This document shows positions 9,640-18,662 of a stretch of DNA of 64,000 nt, in pieces. Origin of the DNA: Flavobacterium sp. 123 (GTDB lineage: Bacteria > Bacteroidota > Bacteroidia > Flavobacteriales > Flavobacteriaceae); the NCBI RefSeq assembly GCF_003634825.1, contig NZ_RBXD01000001.1, forward strand, positions 1,758,501-1,822,500, given 5' to 3'. A program made the position numbers and the translations under genes. The notes under the pieces were generated by a model. It made no database searches. It saw nothing but the letters and a program-made list of their open reading frames with translations, and was not told the origin of the DNA. Position 1 is the stretch's first letter; each line of letters begins with the position of its first letter.

Positions 9640-11676
9640 CTAATTTAGGATATAAAATCCCTTTTCACTAGTAGCGTGAAAAGGGATTTTTTGTTTCAAG
9701 CAACTCGTCTTCCAAAGTTTTTGAACAGTTTTGTAATTTGAGGCATCTGCAACAACAATTTTTGGTTTTATAGTTTCGAATAATCGATCTAAATTTATTT
9801 TAGGGGATTGCGTTAAAATCAAAATGTCTGGATTAGAATTCTTCGGATAAATTCCCAAACTGTCCAAAATAAGAATTTTGTTTCCCTTAAAAAACGAAAG
9901 GTTCCGAATTGTTTTTTTATGTTTTAAACTACTAAAATTACCTACTAAATAAGCATTTAGCAGAATGTTTTTTGAAGCAGTGTTTAAACTTTTGTTATTG
10001 GTGTATAGTGTAACTTCTTTTCCCATGCGTCCTGTTATTAAGGTGTTTTTTTTCGAATTAAAAACAATCCATTCTTGTTGATTATTTACTTCCCAGTTGT
10101 TTTGTATGAATGTAATTTGCAACAGGATAATTGAAAATAATATAAAAATTAATCTGTTGAAATGAGGTTTTTTAAACCAGATAATTGTGCAAATTATTAA
10201 TAGATAGCTGTTTAATAATAGCTGTGTATTAAAAGGAATATCTCTTATAATGAACTCTTCTATAGAAGCTATTTTATTGATGATTGTGTTCATAAAATAA
10301 ATACTCCATTCTAAGGTTTTAGTTAGGAATAACGGAATACAATTGATTGCGGCTAATCCCATAACTAATACGCCTAAGACCATTATAAATCCCATAAAGG
10401 GTAGGATTATTAAATTTGTTACAAAGAATAAACCTGGGAATTGATGAAAGTAAAATAGGCTTAATGGCAAGGTGCCAATTTGTGCTGCAAAGGAAACAGT
10501 AAGAATATCCCAAATGTATTTTTTGATTTTGTTTTTTGGTTCCCAAAGTGAAGCCAAAAGCGGCTGAAACCAAACTATGAAAAACAATGCAATATAGCTC
10601 AATTGAAATCCTACATCAAATAAAAACGAAGGTTGAACTAACAAAATAAGCAATATTGAAACCAACAAAGTATGATAAATATTAACGCTTCTTCGCAGAT
10701 GATTGCCAATAGCTACAATTGAAAACATAGTCACAGATCGAACGACTGATGGAGCAAGTCCAGCTAAAATTCCGAATAAGGATAAAGAAACTAGAATTGC
10801 AATTAACTTTATAAAGGAACCCTTTCTGGTGTTAGGAATTGGTTTTAATACAAAGGTTATAAAAATCAAAATGAAACCTATGTGTAAACCAGAAACCGAT
10901 AAAATGTGTACGGCTCCTGCATATTGATAATCCCGAATTATTTCAGGTGAAATATCTTGTTGTTGCCCCAGAATTAATGCTATTGCAACATTCAACTCGG
11001 TTTTGTTAAAGTTGCTTTTCTCTAAATTGCTTATGATTCTTGTTCTTAATACGGAAGTATAATACCAAATGTCTTTTTGGATATAGTTGCTAACCTTTAT
11101 TTCATCGATGTCAGCATATAATTGCGCATAGATTTGTTTGTTTTCAAGATACTTACTGTAATCAAATTGGTTTGGATTTTTGGTGTTGTTGTTTTTATAT
11201 AAAGTACTGTTTATTTGCAATTGTGTTCCTATTTCAAACGGATGATTCAAGCTGTCTTTATGAATATTGACAATAATTCTACCAGAGTATTTTGAATGAT
11301 CAATACTGTTGATTAGTGCAATATATCGGTTGCTTGAGGTTGAGTTTTTCAACTTTTCTCTTAGTGTGAGGCTTATGATATGTGGTTTTTCAAAAGCATC
11401 TTTATTATGGATGTAATTGTTTTTCTGGTAGGAATCGGTATGGGTTATTTGTGTAATTATACCAATTGCAAAGGCTAATAAATAGGTGGTTATACCAAAA
11501 TAGATTGTTTTAGTAAATTTTTTTCTAAGTAAAAAATAGGCGATGCTAAAACTACTTATAGAAATTACAAGTATTATTTTTGCCAATGCTGGTTCAAGCT
11601 TTAGATAATTGCTGATTAAAATTGCAGAAACAAAAACTAACGTAATTCTTGCCAAAGGAAATTGTAGTACTTTCAT
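9640..11676 (-). CDS. comEC: ComEC/Rec2 family DNA-uptake channel protein
   Basis: This is a 678-residue integral membrane protein. An N-terminal hydrophobic region and DUF4131-like soluble domain (residues ~30-215) precede the Competence domain, recognised by YAGAVHILSVSGLHIGF (~residue 250), the GLAPSVVRSVTMF segment and SFLFDVGFQLSYIALF. The C-terminal ~140 residues resemble a degenerate metallo-beta-lactamase domain without the full HxHxDH site. ComEC is the inner-membrane channel for single-stranded DNA in natural transformation; presence does not prove competence. The last codons are shared with the opposing terminator. It is the last gene of a surE-lpxB-comEC direction group. Confidence 0.9.
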   Translation of the reverse strand: MKVLQFPLARITLVFVSAILISNYLKLEPALAKIILVISISSFSIAYFLLRKKFTKTIYFGITTYLLAFAIGIITQITHTDSYQKNNYIHNKDAFEKPHIISLTLREKLKNSTSSNRYIALINSIDHSKYSGRIIVNIHKDSLNHPFEIGTQLQINSTLYKNNNTKNPNQFDYSKYLENKQIYAQLYADIDEIKVSNYIQKDIWYYTSVLRTRIISNLEKSNFNKTELNVAIALILGQQQDISPEIIRDYQYAGAVHILSVSGLHIGFILIFITFVLKPIPNTRKGSFIKLIAILVSLSLFGILAGLAPSVVRSVTMFSIVAIGNHLRRSVNIYHTLLVSILLILLVQPSFLFDVGFQLSYIALFFIVWFQPLLASLWEPKNKIKKYIWDILTVSFAAQIGTLPLSLFYFHQFPGLFFVTNLIILPFMGFIMVLGVLVMGLAAINCIPLFLTKTLEWSIYFMNTIINKIASIEEFIIRDIPFNTQLLLNSYLLIICTIIWFKKPHFNRLIFILFSIILLQITFIQNNWEVNNQQEWIVFNSKKNTLITGRMGKEVTLYTNNKSLNTASKNILLNAYLVGNFSSLKHKKTIRNLSFFKGNKILILDSLGIYPKNSNPDILILTQSPKINLDRLFETIKPKIVVADASNYKTVQKLWKTSCLKQKIPFHATSEKGFYILN
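9654..9692 (+). terminator. Intrinsic terminator lying inside the comEC 3' coding end
   Basis: A 15-bp perfect stem (AAAATCCCTTTTCAC with GTGAAAAGGGATTTT) with a 7-nt loop and a T-tract terminates the thioredoxin transcript. The hairpin lies inside the last ~18 codons of the convergent comEC gene. Confidence 0.88.
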
Positions 11677-11730
11677 AAAACTAAAGTACTTATTTATTTG
11701 TAAGAAATAACTTTATTTGTAAGAAATAAT

Positions 11731-12843
11731 TTAGTTTAAATCTGCAACAATCAGTTTAGCAGTTTTTTGGCTGGCACCAATTCCGCCTAATTTTTCTTCT
11801 AGTAGATCATAATTATGTAGAATGACTTTACGATGGTTAGGCTCTAGAATTTTTTTCAGTTCTTCGGAGATGCGTTTTGGATTGCATTGCTCTTGAATTA
11901 ACTCTGTGACTACCTCTTCGTCCATAATTAGATTGACAAGTGAAATGTATTTTAGTGTTATAATACGTTTTGCAATTTGATAAGAAGCCCAACTGCCTTT
12001 GTAACAAACAACTTCGGGTACTTTAAAAAGAGCTGTTTCAAGCGTTGCAGTTCCTGAAGTAACTAATGCTGCCGTAGCATTACGCAATAAATCATATGTT
12101 TTATTGGATATAAACTTTATATTTTTATTCGAAATAAAATCTTGATAAAACGAAAATTCCTGACTTGGCGCTCCAGCAATTACAAACTGATATTCGGGGA
12201 AATCATTTACTACACTCAACATAACGGATAGCATTTTGATGATTTCTTGTTTTCGGCTGCCAGGTAAAATAGCAATAATAGGTTTTTCGTTTAGTTTATT
12301 TTCAGTTCTAAAAACACTTGCGTCAATTTCGGGATAATTATGAATAGCATCAATTAAAGGATGGCCAACAAATGAAACGGGATACTGATGTTTGTCCTCA
12401 TAAAAGCTTTTTTCGAAAGGTAAAATGACATACATTTTATCAACATCTTGTTTGATATCTTTGATTCGGCTTTCTTTCCACGCCCATATTTGAGGTGAAA
12501 TATAATAATGTGTTTTTAGTCCTAATTTTTTGGCCCATTTGGCTATTCGCAAATTAAAACCTGGATAATCAATAAAAACCAATACATCGGGTTGAAATTC
12601 AAGAATGTCTTTTTTACATATTTTGATGTTATTCAAAATAGCTTTTAAATTGAAAAGCACTTCAACGAATCCCATAAAAGCTAATTCGCGGTAATGTTTT
12701 ACTAAAGTGCCCCCTACATTTTGCATTAAATCACCACCCCAAAATCGGATGTTGGCTTTAGGATCTTCTTTGTATAATGCTTTCATTAAATTTGAACCAT
12801 GCAAATCTCCTGATGCTTCTCCCGCTATAATGTAGTATTTCAT
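11731..12843 (-). CDS. lpxB: Lipid-A-disaccharide synthase
   Basis: This glycosyltransferase (GT19) joins UDP-2,3-diacylglucosamine and lipid X to make lipid A disaccharide at the inner face of the cytoplasmic membrane. Signatures are the N-terminal IIAGEASGDLHGSNLM, FIDYPGFNLRIAKWAK, YYISPQIWAWKESRIK, LPFEKSFYE and LPGSRKQEI, then a C-terminal SGTATLETAL donor-binding motif. Length is 370 residues, as expected. It is 51 bp downstream of the small membrane protein gene and probably part of the surE operon. Confidence 0.96.
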   Translation of the reverse strand: MKYYIIAGEASGDLHGSNLMKALYKEDPKANIRFWGGDLMQNVGGTLVKHYRELAFMGFVEVLFNLKAILNNIKICKKDILEFQPDVLVFIDYPGFNLRIAKWAKKLGLKTHYYISPQIWAWKESRIKDIKQDVDKMYVILPFEKSFYEDKHQYPVSFVGHPLIDAIHNYPEIDASVFRTENKLNEKPIIAILPGSRKQEIIKMLSVMLSVVNDFPEYQFVIAGAPSQEFSFYQDFISNKNIKFISNKTYDLLRNATAALVTSGTATLETALFKVPEVVCYKGSWASYQIAKRIITLKYISLVNLIMDEEVVTELIQEQCNPKRISEELKKILEPNHRKVILHNYDLLEEKLGGIGASQKTAKLIVADLN

Positions 12844-12894
12844 TTTTTTCTTTAATGACTTTTATAAAACTTCGAATCTAACAAAGGTATAAAC

Positions 12895-13167
12895 TTAAAC
12901 AAACAAAGTTATAATTGTCAGTATAATAACTGCCAAAATTACGCCTCTTGCCATCATTTCTTTGTTTGTCTTTAACAAAATTGCAAATATAATTAAGTCA
13001 AGAATAGATCCTAAAGTTACAATTTTGCCCAAATGACCTTGTAATCGCATGGTTTGTATTCCCGTAATGAAATCAAAATCAGTAAAGAAAGTAATAAAAA
13101 TAAAAGTTCCCAATACTGAGGCTATTAGCCCAATTATTACGCCGTATACTAAGTCTATTTTATTCAT
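12895..13167 (-). CDS. Small membrane protein of unknown function
   Basis: This is a 90-residue protein with three predicted membrane segments (about residues 6-28, 48-66 and 72-90) and short polar links such as DFDFITGIQTMRLQGHLGK. I do not recognise a named family. Its start overlaps the end of surE by 8 bp and it precedes lpxB, so it is probably translated with them. Confidence 0.8.
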   Translation of the reverse strand: MNKIDLVYGVIIGLIASVLGTFIFITFFTDFDFITGIQTMRLQGHLGKIVTLGSILDLIIFAILLKTNKEMMARGVILAVIILTIITLFV

Positions 13168-13939
13168 TCCATTTCCAGTTGTTAAGTAATTTAATACTGT
13201 GGTAGGCAGTTAAATCAAATTGTACGGGCACTACTGAAATATAATCATTATCTAATGCCCATTCATCCGTATCTTCGCCTTTATCTTCGTTTACAAATTC
13301 ACCGGCTAGCCAGTAATAATCTTTTCCTTGTGGGGTTTTTCGTTTGTCAAATTTTTCTACCCAAAGTGCTTTTGCTTGGCGGCAAATTTTTATTCCTTTA
13401 ATGTCTTTTTCTTTTAGTTTTGGAAAGTTAACATTCAAAATAACACCTTCAGGCAAACCGTTTTCTAAAACTTCCAAACTGATTTTTTTGACAAAGGATT
13501 TAATAGCCTCGAAATCTGCATTCCAATCATAATCCAATAAAGAAAAACCAATAGCGGGAATTCCTTCAATTCCAGCTTCCACAGCCGCACTCATCGTTCC
13601 GGAATAAATAACATTTATAGAGGAATTAGATCCGTGATTGATTCCTGAAACACATAAATCAGGCTTTCGTTTCAGGATTTCATTTACAGCAAGTTTTACA
13701 CAATCTACGGGTGTTCCAGAGCAACTGTATTCTGTAATGGTATCGGTATCTTTTGAAATTTTATTTAAATACAAAGTACTATTAATAGTAATGGCGTGAC
13801 CCATAGCGCTTTGAGGTTTGTCAGGAGCAACAACGACAACGTCTCCAATTTCTGACATAACTTCAATAAGTGCTCGGATTCCTGGCGCTGAAACACCATC
13901 GTCATTTGTTACTAATATTACAGGTCTAGTTCCTTTCAT
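13160..13939 (-). CDS. surE: 5'/3'-nucleotidase SurE
   Basis: This metal-dependent nucleotide phosphatase acts on nucleoside monophosphates and is stationary-phase linked in other bacteria. The metal site DDG is in VTNDDGVSAPGI (residues ~9-20), with the conserved SAMGHAIT loop, CSGTPVDCVKLA and SGINHGSNSSINVIYSGTMSAA. Length 259 residues is normal. It heads the minus-strand group surE - small membrane protein - lpxB - comEC. The divergent gap of ~210 bp upstream also serves the processing protease. Confidence 0.96.
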   Translation of the reverse strand: MKGTRPVILVTNDDGVSAPGIRALIEVMSEIGDVVVVAPDKPQSAMGHAITINSTLYLNKISKDTDTITEYSCSGTPVDCVKLAVNEILKRKPDLCVSGINHGSNSSINVIYSGTMSAAVEAGIEGIPAIGFSLLDYDWNADFEAIKSFVKKISLEVLENGLPEGVILNVNFPKLKEKDIKGIKICRQAKALWVEKFDKRKTPQGKDYYWLAGEFVNEDKGEDTDEWALDNDYISVVPVQFDLTAYHSIKLLNNWKWNE

Positions 13940-14152
13940 TTTATAAGGGTTAAATGAGGGTTGTTAATTTAAGATTTTAATCGAAATGTTCGATGACAAA
14001 ATAGCAATTCTTGAACAAAGAAAGCAAAATTTACCAACTTGAATCATTAATCTTAGGACAAAAAGAACAATTTTATATCTTTAACAAAAAATTATGTAGG
14101 CCTTGTAAATGTTGGCATAGTTTTTACCGTAAATTAGATTTAAAAAGAATTG

Positions 14153-16429
14153 ATGAATACTATTATTACCTATATGAAAAGAAATTATAAAATACTCCTT
14201 GTAGTTGCCTGTCTTTCATTAAGCTTGTTTGCTTTTAAGATGAACTCGGGAAATCAAAATACAAATGACCCTGAAAAAGATAAATTGCTTTTGGAATTAT
14301 TGACTTTTGTAATTGAAAAAGGGCATTACAATCCAGCAGCAATTGATGATGCTTTTTCAAAAGGAGTTTATAAAGATTATATTCAGGCTTTAGATCCTTC
14401 AAAACGTTTTTTCCTTCAGTCAGATATCGATGAATTTTCAAAATATGAAACGCAATTAGACGATCAGTTATTGAATAAAGATTTGACTTTTTTTGATCTT
14501 ACTTATGAAAGATTAATGAAAAGAATGGAAGAAAGTAAAGTGATTTATAAAGAAGTCTTGAGTAAGCCTTTTGATTATTCAGTTGATGAAACTTTTAATA
14601 CAGATTATGAGAAAGCACCTTATGCTAAAAACACAACTGAATTAAAAGATAAATGGCGTAAGCAAATTAAATTATCAACTCTTTCTTCATTAGTTGACCG
14701 CATGGAAATGCAAGACAATAAAAATAAAGTAGTTAGTAAGGATACGAAAGAAACAGTAGCGCCATCAAGTCAGGATGTTAGTCTTAAAGAAGATTTCTAT
14801 GATAAAACTAAATCTAGTACTACTGTTGATACTGGAAAAATCAAGACTTTTCAAGAATTAGAAAAAGAAACAAGAGATAGTTCTTCAAAATCATTAGATG
14901 AATATTTTGGTTTTATAAAAGATTTAGATCGTAACGATTGGTTTTCAGTATACATTAATTCGATTACAGCACGTTTTGATCCGCACACAAATTACCTTGC
15001 ACCAGAAGAAAAAGAACGTTTCGATGTGAGTATTAGTGGTAAATTAGAAGGAATTGGAGCGCGTCTTCAAAAGAAAAATGATTTTACTGAAATTTCTGAG
15101 TTGATTTCTGGGGGTCCGGCTTGGAGAGGAAAACAATTGGAATCAGGTGATTTAATTATGAAAGTGGCTCAAGGGAATAAAGAACCTGTGGATGTTGTAG
15201 GAATGCGCCTTGATGATGTTGTTAAAAAAATAAAAGGTCCTAAAGGTACCGAAGTTCGACTTACAGTTAAAAAAGTGGATGGTACTATTACGGTTATTTC
15301 AATCATAAGAGACATTGTTGAAATTGAAGAAACCTATGCTAAATCAAGTATTGTTGATAAAGACGGTTTGAAATATGGAGTGATTTATTTACCTAAATTT
15401 TATATCGATTTTGAAAACAAAGACGGAAGAGATGCTGGAAAAGATATCGCTATTGAAGTGGAACGCTTGAAAAGTGCGGGTGTAAATGGAATTGTATTAG
15501 ATGTTAGAGATGATGGTGGAGGATCTCTATCGACGGTTGTTGATATTGCAGGATTATTTATTGAGCAAGGTCCAATTGTGCAAATTAAATCTGCTGGTAG
15601 AAAAAAAGAAGTATTATACGATAGAGATAAAAAAATAGAGTGGGATGGACCTTTAGTAATTATGGTAAATAGTTTTTCGGCATCAGCATCGGAGATTTTG
15701 GCAGCAGCCATTCAAGATTATAAAAGAGGAATCATCATTGGTAGTAAACAAACCTATGGTAAAGGAACGGTTCAAAATGTAATTGATTTGAATCAATTTG
15801 TAAGAAGCAGTTCTATGGGAGATTTAGGGGCGCTAAAAACCACTACTCAAAAATTTTATAGAATAAATGGAGGTTCAACTCAGCTCGAAGGTGTAAGTAG
15901 TGATATTGTTATGCCAGATAGATATGCTTATTTAAAAATGGGTGAACGTGATGTTGATAATGCAATGCCTTGGGATAAAATTGATCCTGCGGAATATGGG
16001 ATTTGGAAAAACAATGCTAATTTCAACCAAGCAATACTGAATAGTAAAGCTAGAATTGCCCAAAACTCACAATTTCAATTAGTAGAAGAAAATGCAAAAT
16101 GGATTGACAGTCGAAGCGATGAAAACACATACAGTCTAAATATTGATAAATTTAAAATTGCTCAGAAAGAAATTGAAGGCAAAGCAAAAAAATACAAACC
16201 TATTTTAGATTATAAAAACAGTTTGAAGTTCACTTCTTTGCCATATGAACAAGAAGCGATTGTTAAAGATGCTGCTTTGAAAGAAAAAAGAGAGCGTTGG
16301 CATGAATCATTATCTAAAGATATTTATGTTGAAGAAGCATTGAATGTTTTGGATGATTTACAGCCAAAAGGATTAGTTAAAAAACATGTTCCGGCTAAAT
16401 TAAAAAAAGAGAGTTTAGCTAAGTCGTAA
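14153..16429 (+). CDS. Carboxy-terminal processing peptidase (S41 family)
   Basis: This tail-specific serine protease is exported to the periplasm. The start ATG chosen gives a hydrophobic segment around residues 13-27; the Met at 14174 (MKRNYKILLVV) is an alternative start that makes a more typical signal peptide. An N-terminal helical domain (~40-230) precedes a PDZ domain (~270-360) with GIGARLQKKND. The catalytic region carries SASASEI (Ser about residue 511) and the general-base Lys in KQTYGKGTVQ. The C-terminal DUF3340-type tail is highly charged. It resembles Prc, which in E. coli processes envelope proteins. A terminator follows. Confidence 0.93.
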   Translation: MNTIITYMKRNYKILLVVACLSLSLFAFKMNSGNQNTNDPEKDKLLLELLTFVIEKGHYNPAAIDDAFSKGVYKDYIQALDPSKRFFLQSDIDEFSKYETQLDDQLLNKDLTFFDLTYERLMKRMEESKVIYKEVLSKPFDYSVDETFNTDYEKAPYAKNTTELKDKWRKQIKLSTLSSLVDRMEMQDNKNKVVSKDTKETVAPSSQDVSLKEDFYDKTKSSTTVDTGKIKTFQELEKETRDSSSKSLDEYFGFIKDLDRNDWFSVYINSITARFDPHTNYLAPEEKERFDVSISGKLEGIGARLQKKNDFTEISELISGGPAWRGKQLESGDLIMKVAQGNKEPVDVVGMRLDDVVKKIKGPKGTEVRLTVKKVDGTITVISIIRDIVEIEETYAKSSIVDKDGLKYGVIYLPKFYIDFENKDGRDAGKDIAIEVERLKSAGVNGIVLDVRDDGGGSLSTVVDIAGLFIEQGPIVQIKSAGRKKEVLYDRDKKIEWDGPLVIMVNSFSASASEILAAAIQDYKRGIIIGSKQTYGKGTVQNVIDLNQFVRSSSMGDLGALKTTTQKFYRINGGSTQLEGVSSDIVMPDRYAYLKMGERDVDNAMPWDKIDPAEYGIWKNNANFNQAILNSKARIAQNSQFQLVEENAKWIDSRSDENTYSLNIDKFKIAQKEIEGKAKKYKPILDYKNSLKFTSLPYEQEAIVKDAALKEKRERWHESLSKDIYVEEALNVLDDLQPKGLVKKHVPAKLKKESLAKS

Positions 16430-16464
16430 ACATTTTATAGTATATAGAAATATTGGTTAATTTT

Positions 16465-16505
16465 CTAAAAGCGCACCAGAGAATATATTTTTGGGGCGCT
16501 TTTAG
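16465..16505 (+). terminator. Intrinsic terminator after the S41 peptidase
   Basis: A 10-bp stem (CTAAAAGCGC with GCGCTTTTAG) encloses a 21-nt loop. The T-tract is interrupted, so it is moderately convincing. Confidence 0.65.
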
Positions 16506-16551
16506 TATTTAATTTAAGTAATGATTTGGTTAACAATTTTAATAAGTAAGT

Positions 16552-17382
16552 ATGAAAAAGAGTAGTTTGTTTTATTGTATAGGTCTTTTAATTAGTATTG
16601 TTCTTTTATGTTCTTATACAAATTGTTTTGATAATGAAAGTATTGTTGCTAATAATGCTCCAGAAAGCAAGTCTTATGTTGATTCATTTCAGAAGAATTC
16701 TTTTAATTTTTTGCCTTCTTCTACAACAAATCAAATTGTGAAGCATGATTATTATACGTTATCATATAATGAAAAATATGAACAAGCAGAATGGGTTGCC
16801 TATGAGTTGAAGGAAGAATATTTGACAAACAGTAATTTTAAAAGACCTTTTTTTATTCAAGATCCATACGTACAAACACAATCAGCGGATTGGCGAAACT
16901 ATAAAAAATCAGGTTATGACAAGGGGCATCTTTGCCCAGCAGCGGATATGGAGTTTTCTCTAGCGGCATATAATGATACTTTTTTCACCTCTAATATTAG
17001 TCCACAAAAACATTATTTTAATGGAGGTATTTGGAGTAGATTAGAAAATAAGACTCGGTATTGGGCTAGTAAATACAAAAGAATTTATGTAATTACTGGA
17101 GGTGTTTTAGAATCAGGATTAAAAACCATTGGAAAAGAAAAGGTGTCTGTTCCTAATTATTTTTATAAGATTTTGCTTGATGATTCCAGAGGCGAATATA
17201 AAATGATTGGGTTTTTAGTACCAGCAGTTAGTAGCAAAAAACCATTGTATGATTTTGTTGTTTCTGTCGATAAAATCGAACAAATGACGGGAATTGATTT
17301 TTTTCCGAAACTAAACGATAAGATAGAAAATCAACTTGAAAAGAACAGTGATTATAAAAGCTGGAGTTTTGATAAATTTTAA
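16552..17382 (+). CDS. DNA/RNA non-specific endonuclease, exported
   Basis: This is a 276-residue beta-beta-alpha-metal nuclease. The active-site motif is DKGHLCPAADM (Asp123, His126 as general base), a variant of the DRGH motif, with the Mg-binding Asn in NISPQKHYFNGGIWSRLE. The N-terminus has a hydrophobic segment (residues 8-21), and Cys residues near CSYTNC could form a lipobox, so it is secreted or surface-anchored rather than cytoplasmic. Likely role is nucleic-acid degradation for nutrients. It is convergent with rodA and has only 27 bp between. Confidence 0.92.
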   Translation: MKKSSLFYCIGLLISIVLLCSYTNCFDNESIVANNAPESKSYVDSFQKNSFNFLPSSTTNQIVKHDYYTLSYNEKYEQAEWVAYELKEEYLTNSNFKRPFFIQDPYVQTQSADWRNYKKSGYDKGHLCPAADMEFSLAAYNDTFFTSNISPQKHYFNGGIWSRLENKTRYWASKYKRIYVITGGVLESGLKTIGKEKVSVPNYFYKILLDDSRGEYKMIGFLVPAVSSKKPLYDFVVSVDKIEQMTGIDFFPKLNDKIENQLEKNSDYKSWSFDKF

Positions 17383-17409
17383 TAAAAGCTAACTTTTAAA
17401 TCCTACTTT

Positions 17410-18645
17410 TTACCATTCATTTACTTTATTAGCATCCATTTTTAGGAAGATGAAAAGCAAGATGGTAAAGCCCCATAATCCAGATCCACCATAAGAGAAA
17501 AATGGAAGAGGAACCCCAATTGTTGGAAAAATCCCTACAACCATAGCAATATTTACAAAGAAGTGTATAAATAAAATACCCGCTACACAATATCCATAAA
17601 CTCTACTGAATTTAGTTTTTTGTCTTTCAGATAAATATATTAATCGAAGAAATAAAACAACAAATAAGGCAATTACAAAGAGCGAACCAAGGAATCCCCA
17701 CTCTTCGCCCACGGTTGTAAAAATGTAATCAGTATGCTGTTCTGGTACGAAACCACCTTTGGTTTGTGTTCCTTCTAGAAATCCTTTTCCAAACCATCCT
17801 CCAGATCCAATAGCTATTTCCGACTGATTGGTATTGTATCCAATTCCTTTCATATCTACAGATTTACCTAATAAGATATTGAAACGATCTCGGTGATGTT
17901 GTTTGAAAACATGCTCAAAAACATAGTTTACTGATAAAACAAAGCCAGACATTAAAACTAAAAGAATAGCGCTCAAAACAATGTTTCTATCAGCTAATCT
18001 TGATTTGAAATGTACAATTACAAGTGTCAGTAGTATAATTAAAATTACATATTGAGGTTGTAAAAGCAATGTCATTACAAATAGGAGTATGGTTATAAAT
18101 CCAGTCCAAACATACCAAGACGGTAGCCCTTCTCTATATAAAACAATAATAAAGATACTATATATTAATGCACTTCCAGGGTCAGGTTGAGGTAATATTA
18201 ACATCACGGGTAAAAAAACGATAGCTAATGCTTGTATCTGTCTATTTACATCCTTTAAATTGATTTGAGTGTCGCTTAAATATTTGGCTAAAGCCAATGC
18301 AGTAGCCGCTTTTGCAAATTCAGAAGGTTGAAGGGTAAAGCTGCCAAAACCATACCAACAACGTTGTCCTGCAATTGTTTTACCAAAGGCAAATAATCCC
18401 AGTAAGGAAAGCAATGAGATTCCGAAAATTATTGTGGCATATTTTTCGTAGAATTTTCCGTCAACATAAAGGACAACAAAAATCAAAGGAATAGTTAAGA
18501 CAATGAATATAAGTTGTTTGTCTGAAATTCCTTCCATAGACGATAAAGAAGAGGAATAAATGTTTAACCATCCCATTAGCACTAATAAGCTATAGATGAT
18601 GACACATATCCAGTCAATATTACTCGTTATACTTTGATTTTTCAT
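17410..18645 (-). CDS. rodA: Rod shape-determining peptidoglycan glycosyltransferase RodA
   Basis: This SEDS-family membrane glycosyltransferase polymerises lipid II for lateral wall growth. It has 411 residues with about ten hydrophobic segments; family signatures include CWYGFGSFTLQPSEFAK, the conserved LPQPDPGSALIY and the C-terminal GVPLPFFSYGGSG. It works with PBP2, encoded immediately upstream (17 bp), in the Rod complex. It is the last gene of mreB-mreC-mreD-mrdA-rodA, all on the minus strand. Confidence 0.96.
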   Translation of the reverse strand: MKNQSITSNIDWICVIIYSLLVLMGWLNIYSSSLSSMEGISDKQLIFIVLTIPLIFVVLYVDGKFYEKYATIIFGISLLSLLGLFAFGKTIAGQRCWYGFGSFTLQPSEFAKAATALALAKYLSDTQINLKDVNRQIQALAIVFLPVMLILPQPDPGSALIYSIFIIVLYREGLPSWYVWTGFITILLFVMTLLLQPQYVILIILLTLVIVHFKSRLADRNIVLSAILLVLMSGFVLSVNYVFEHVFKQHHRDRFNILLGKSVDMKGIGYNTNQSEIAIGSGGWFGKGFLEGTQTKGGFVPEQHTDYIFTTVGEEWGFLGSLFVIALFVVLFLRLIYLSERQKTKFSRVYGYCVAGILFIHFFVNIAMVVGIFPTIGVPLPFFSYGGSGLWGFTILLFIFLKMDANKVNEW

Positions 18646-18662
18646 TTGAAATGAATTGTCTT

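Noticed and set aside
13940..14149. Clear promoters in the surE-processing protease divergent gap
   Set aside because: Only partial matches (TATCTTTA on plus, TATTTTG on minus) are seen, so none was annotated.
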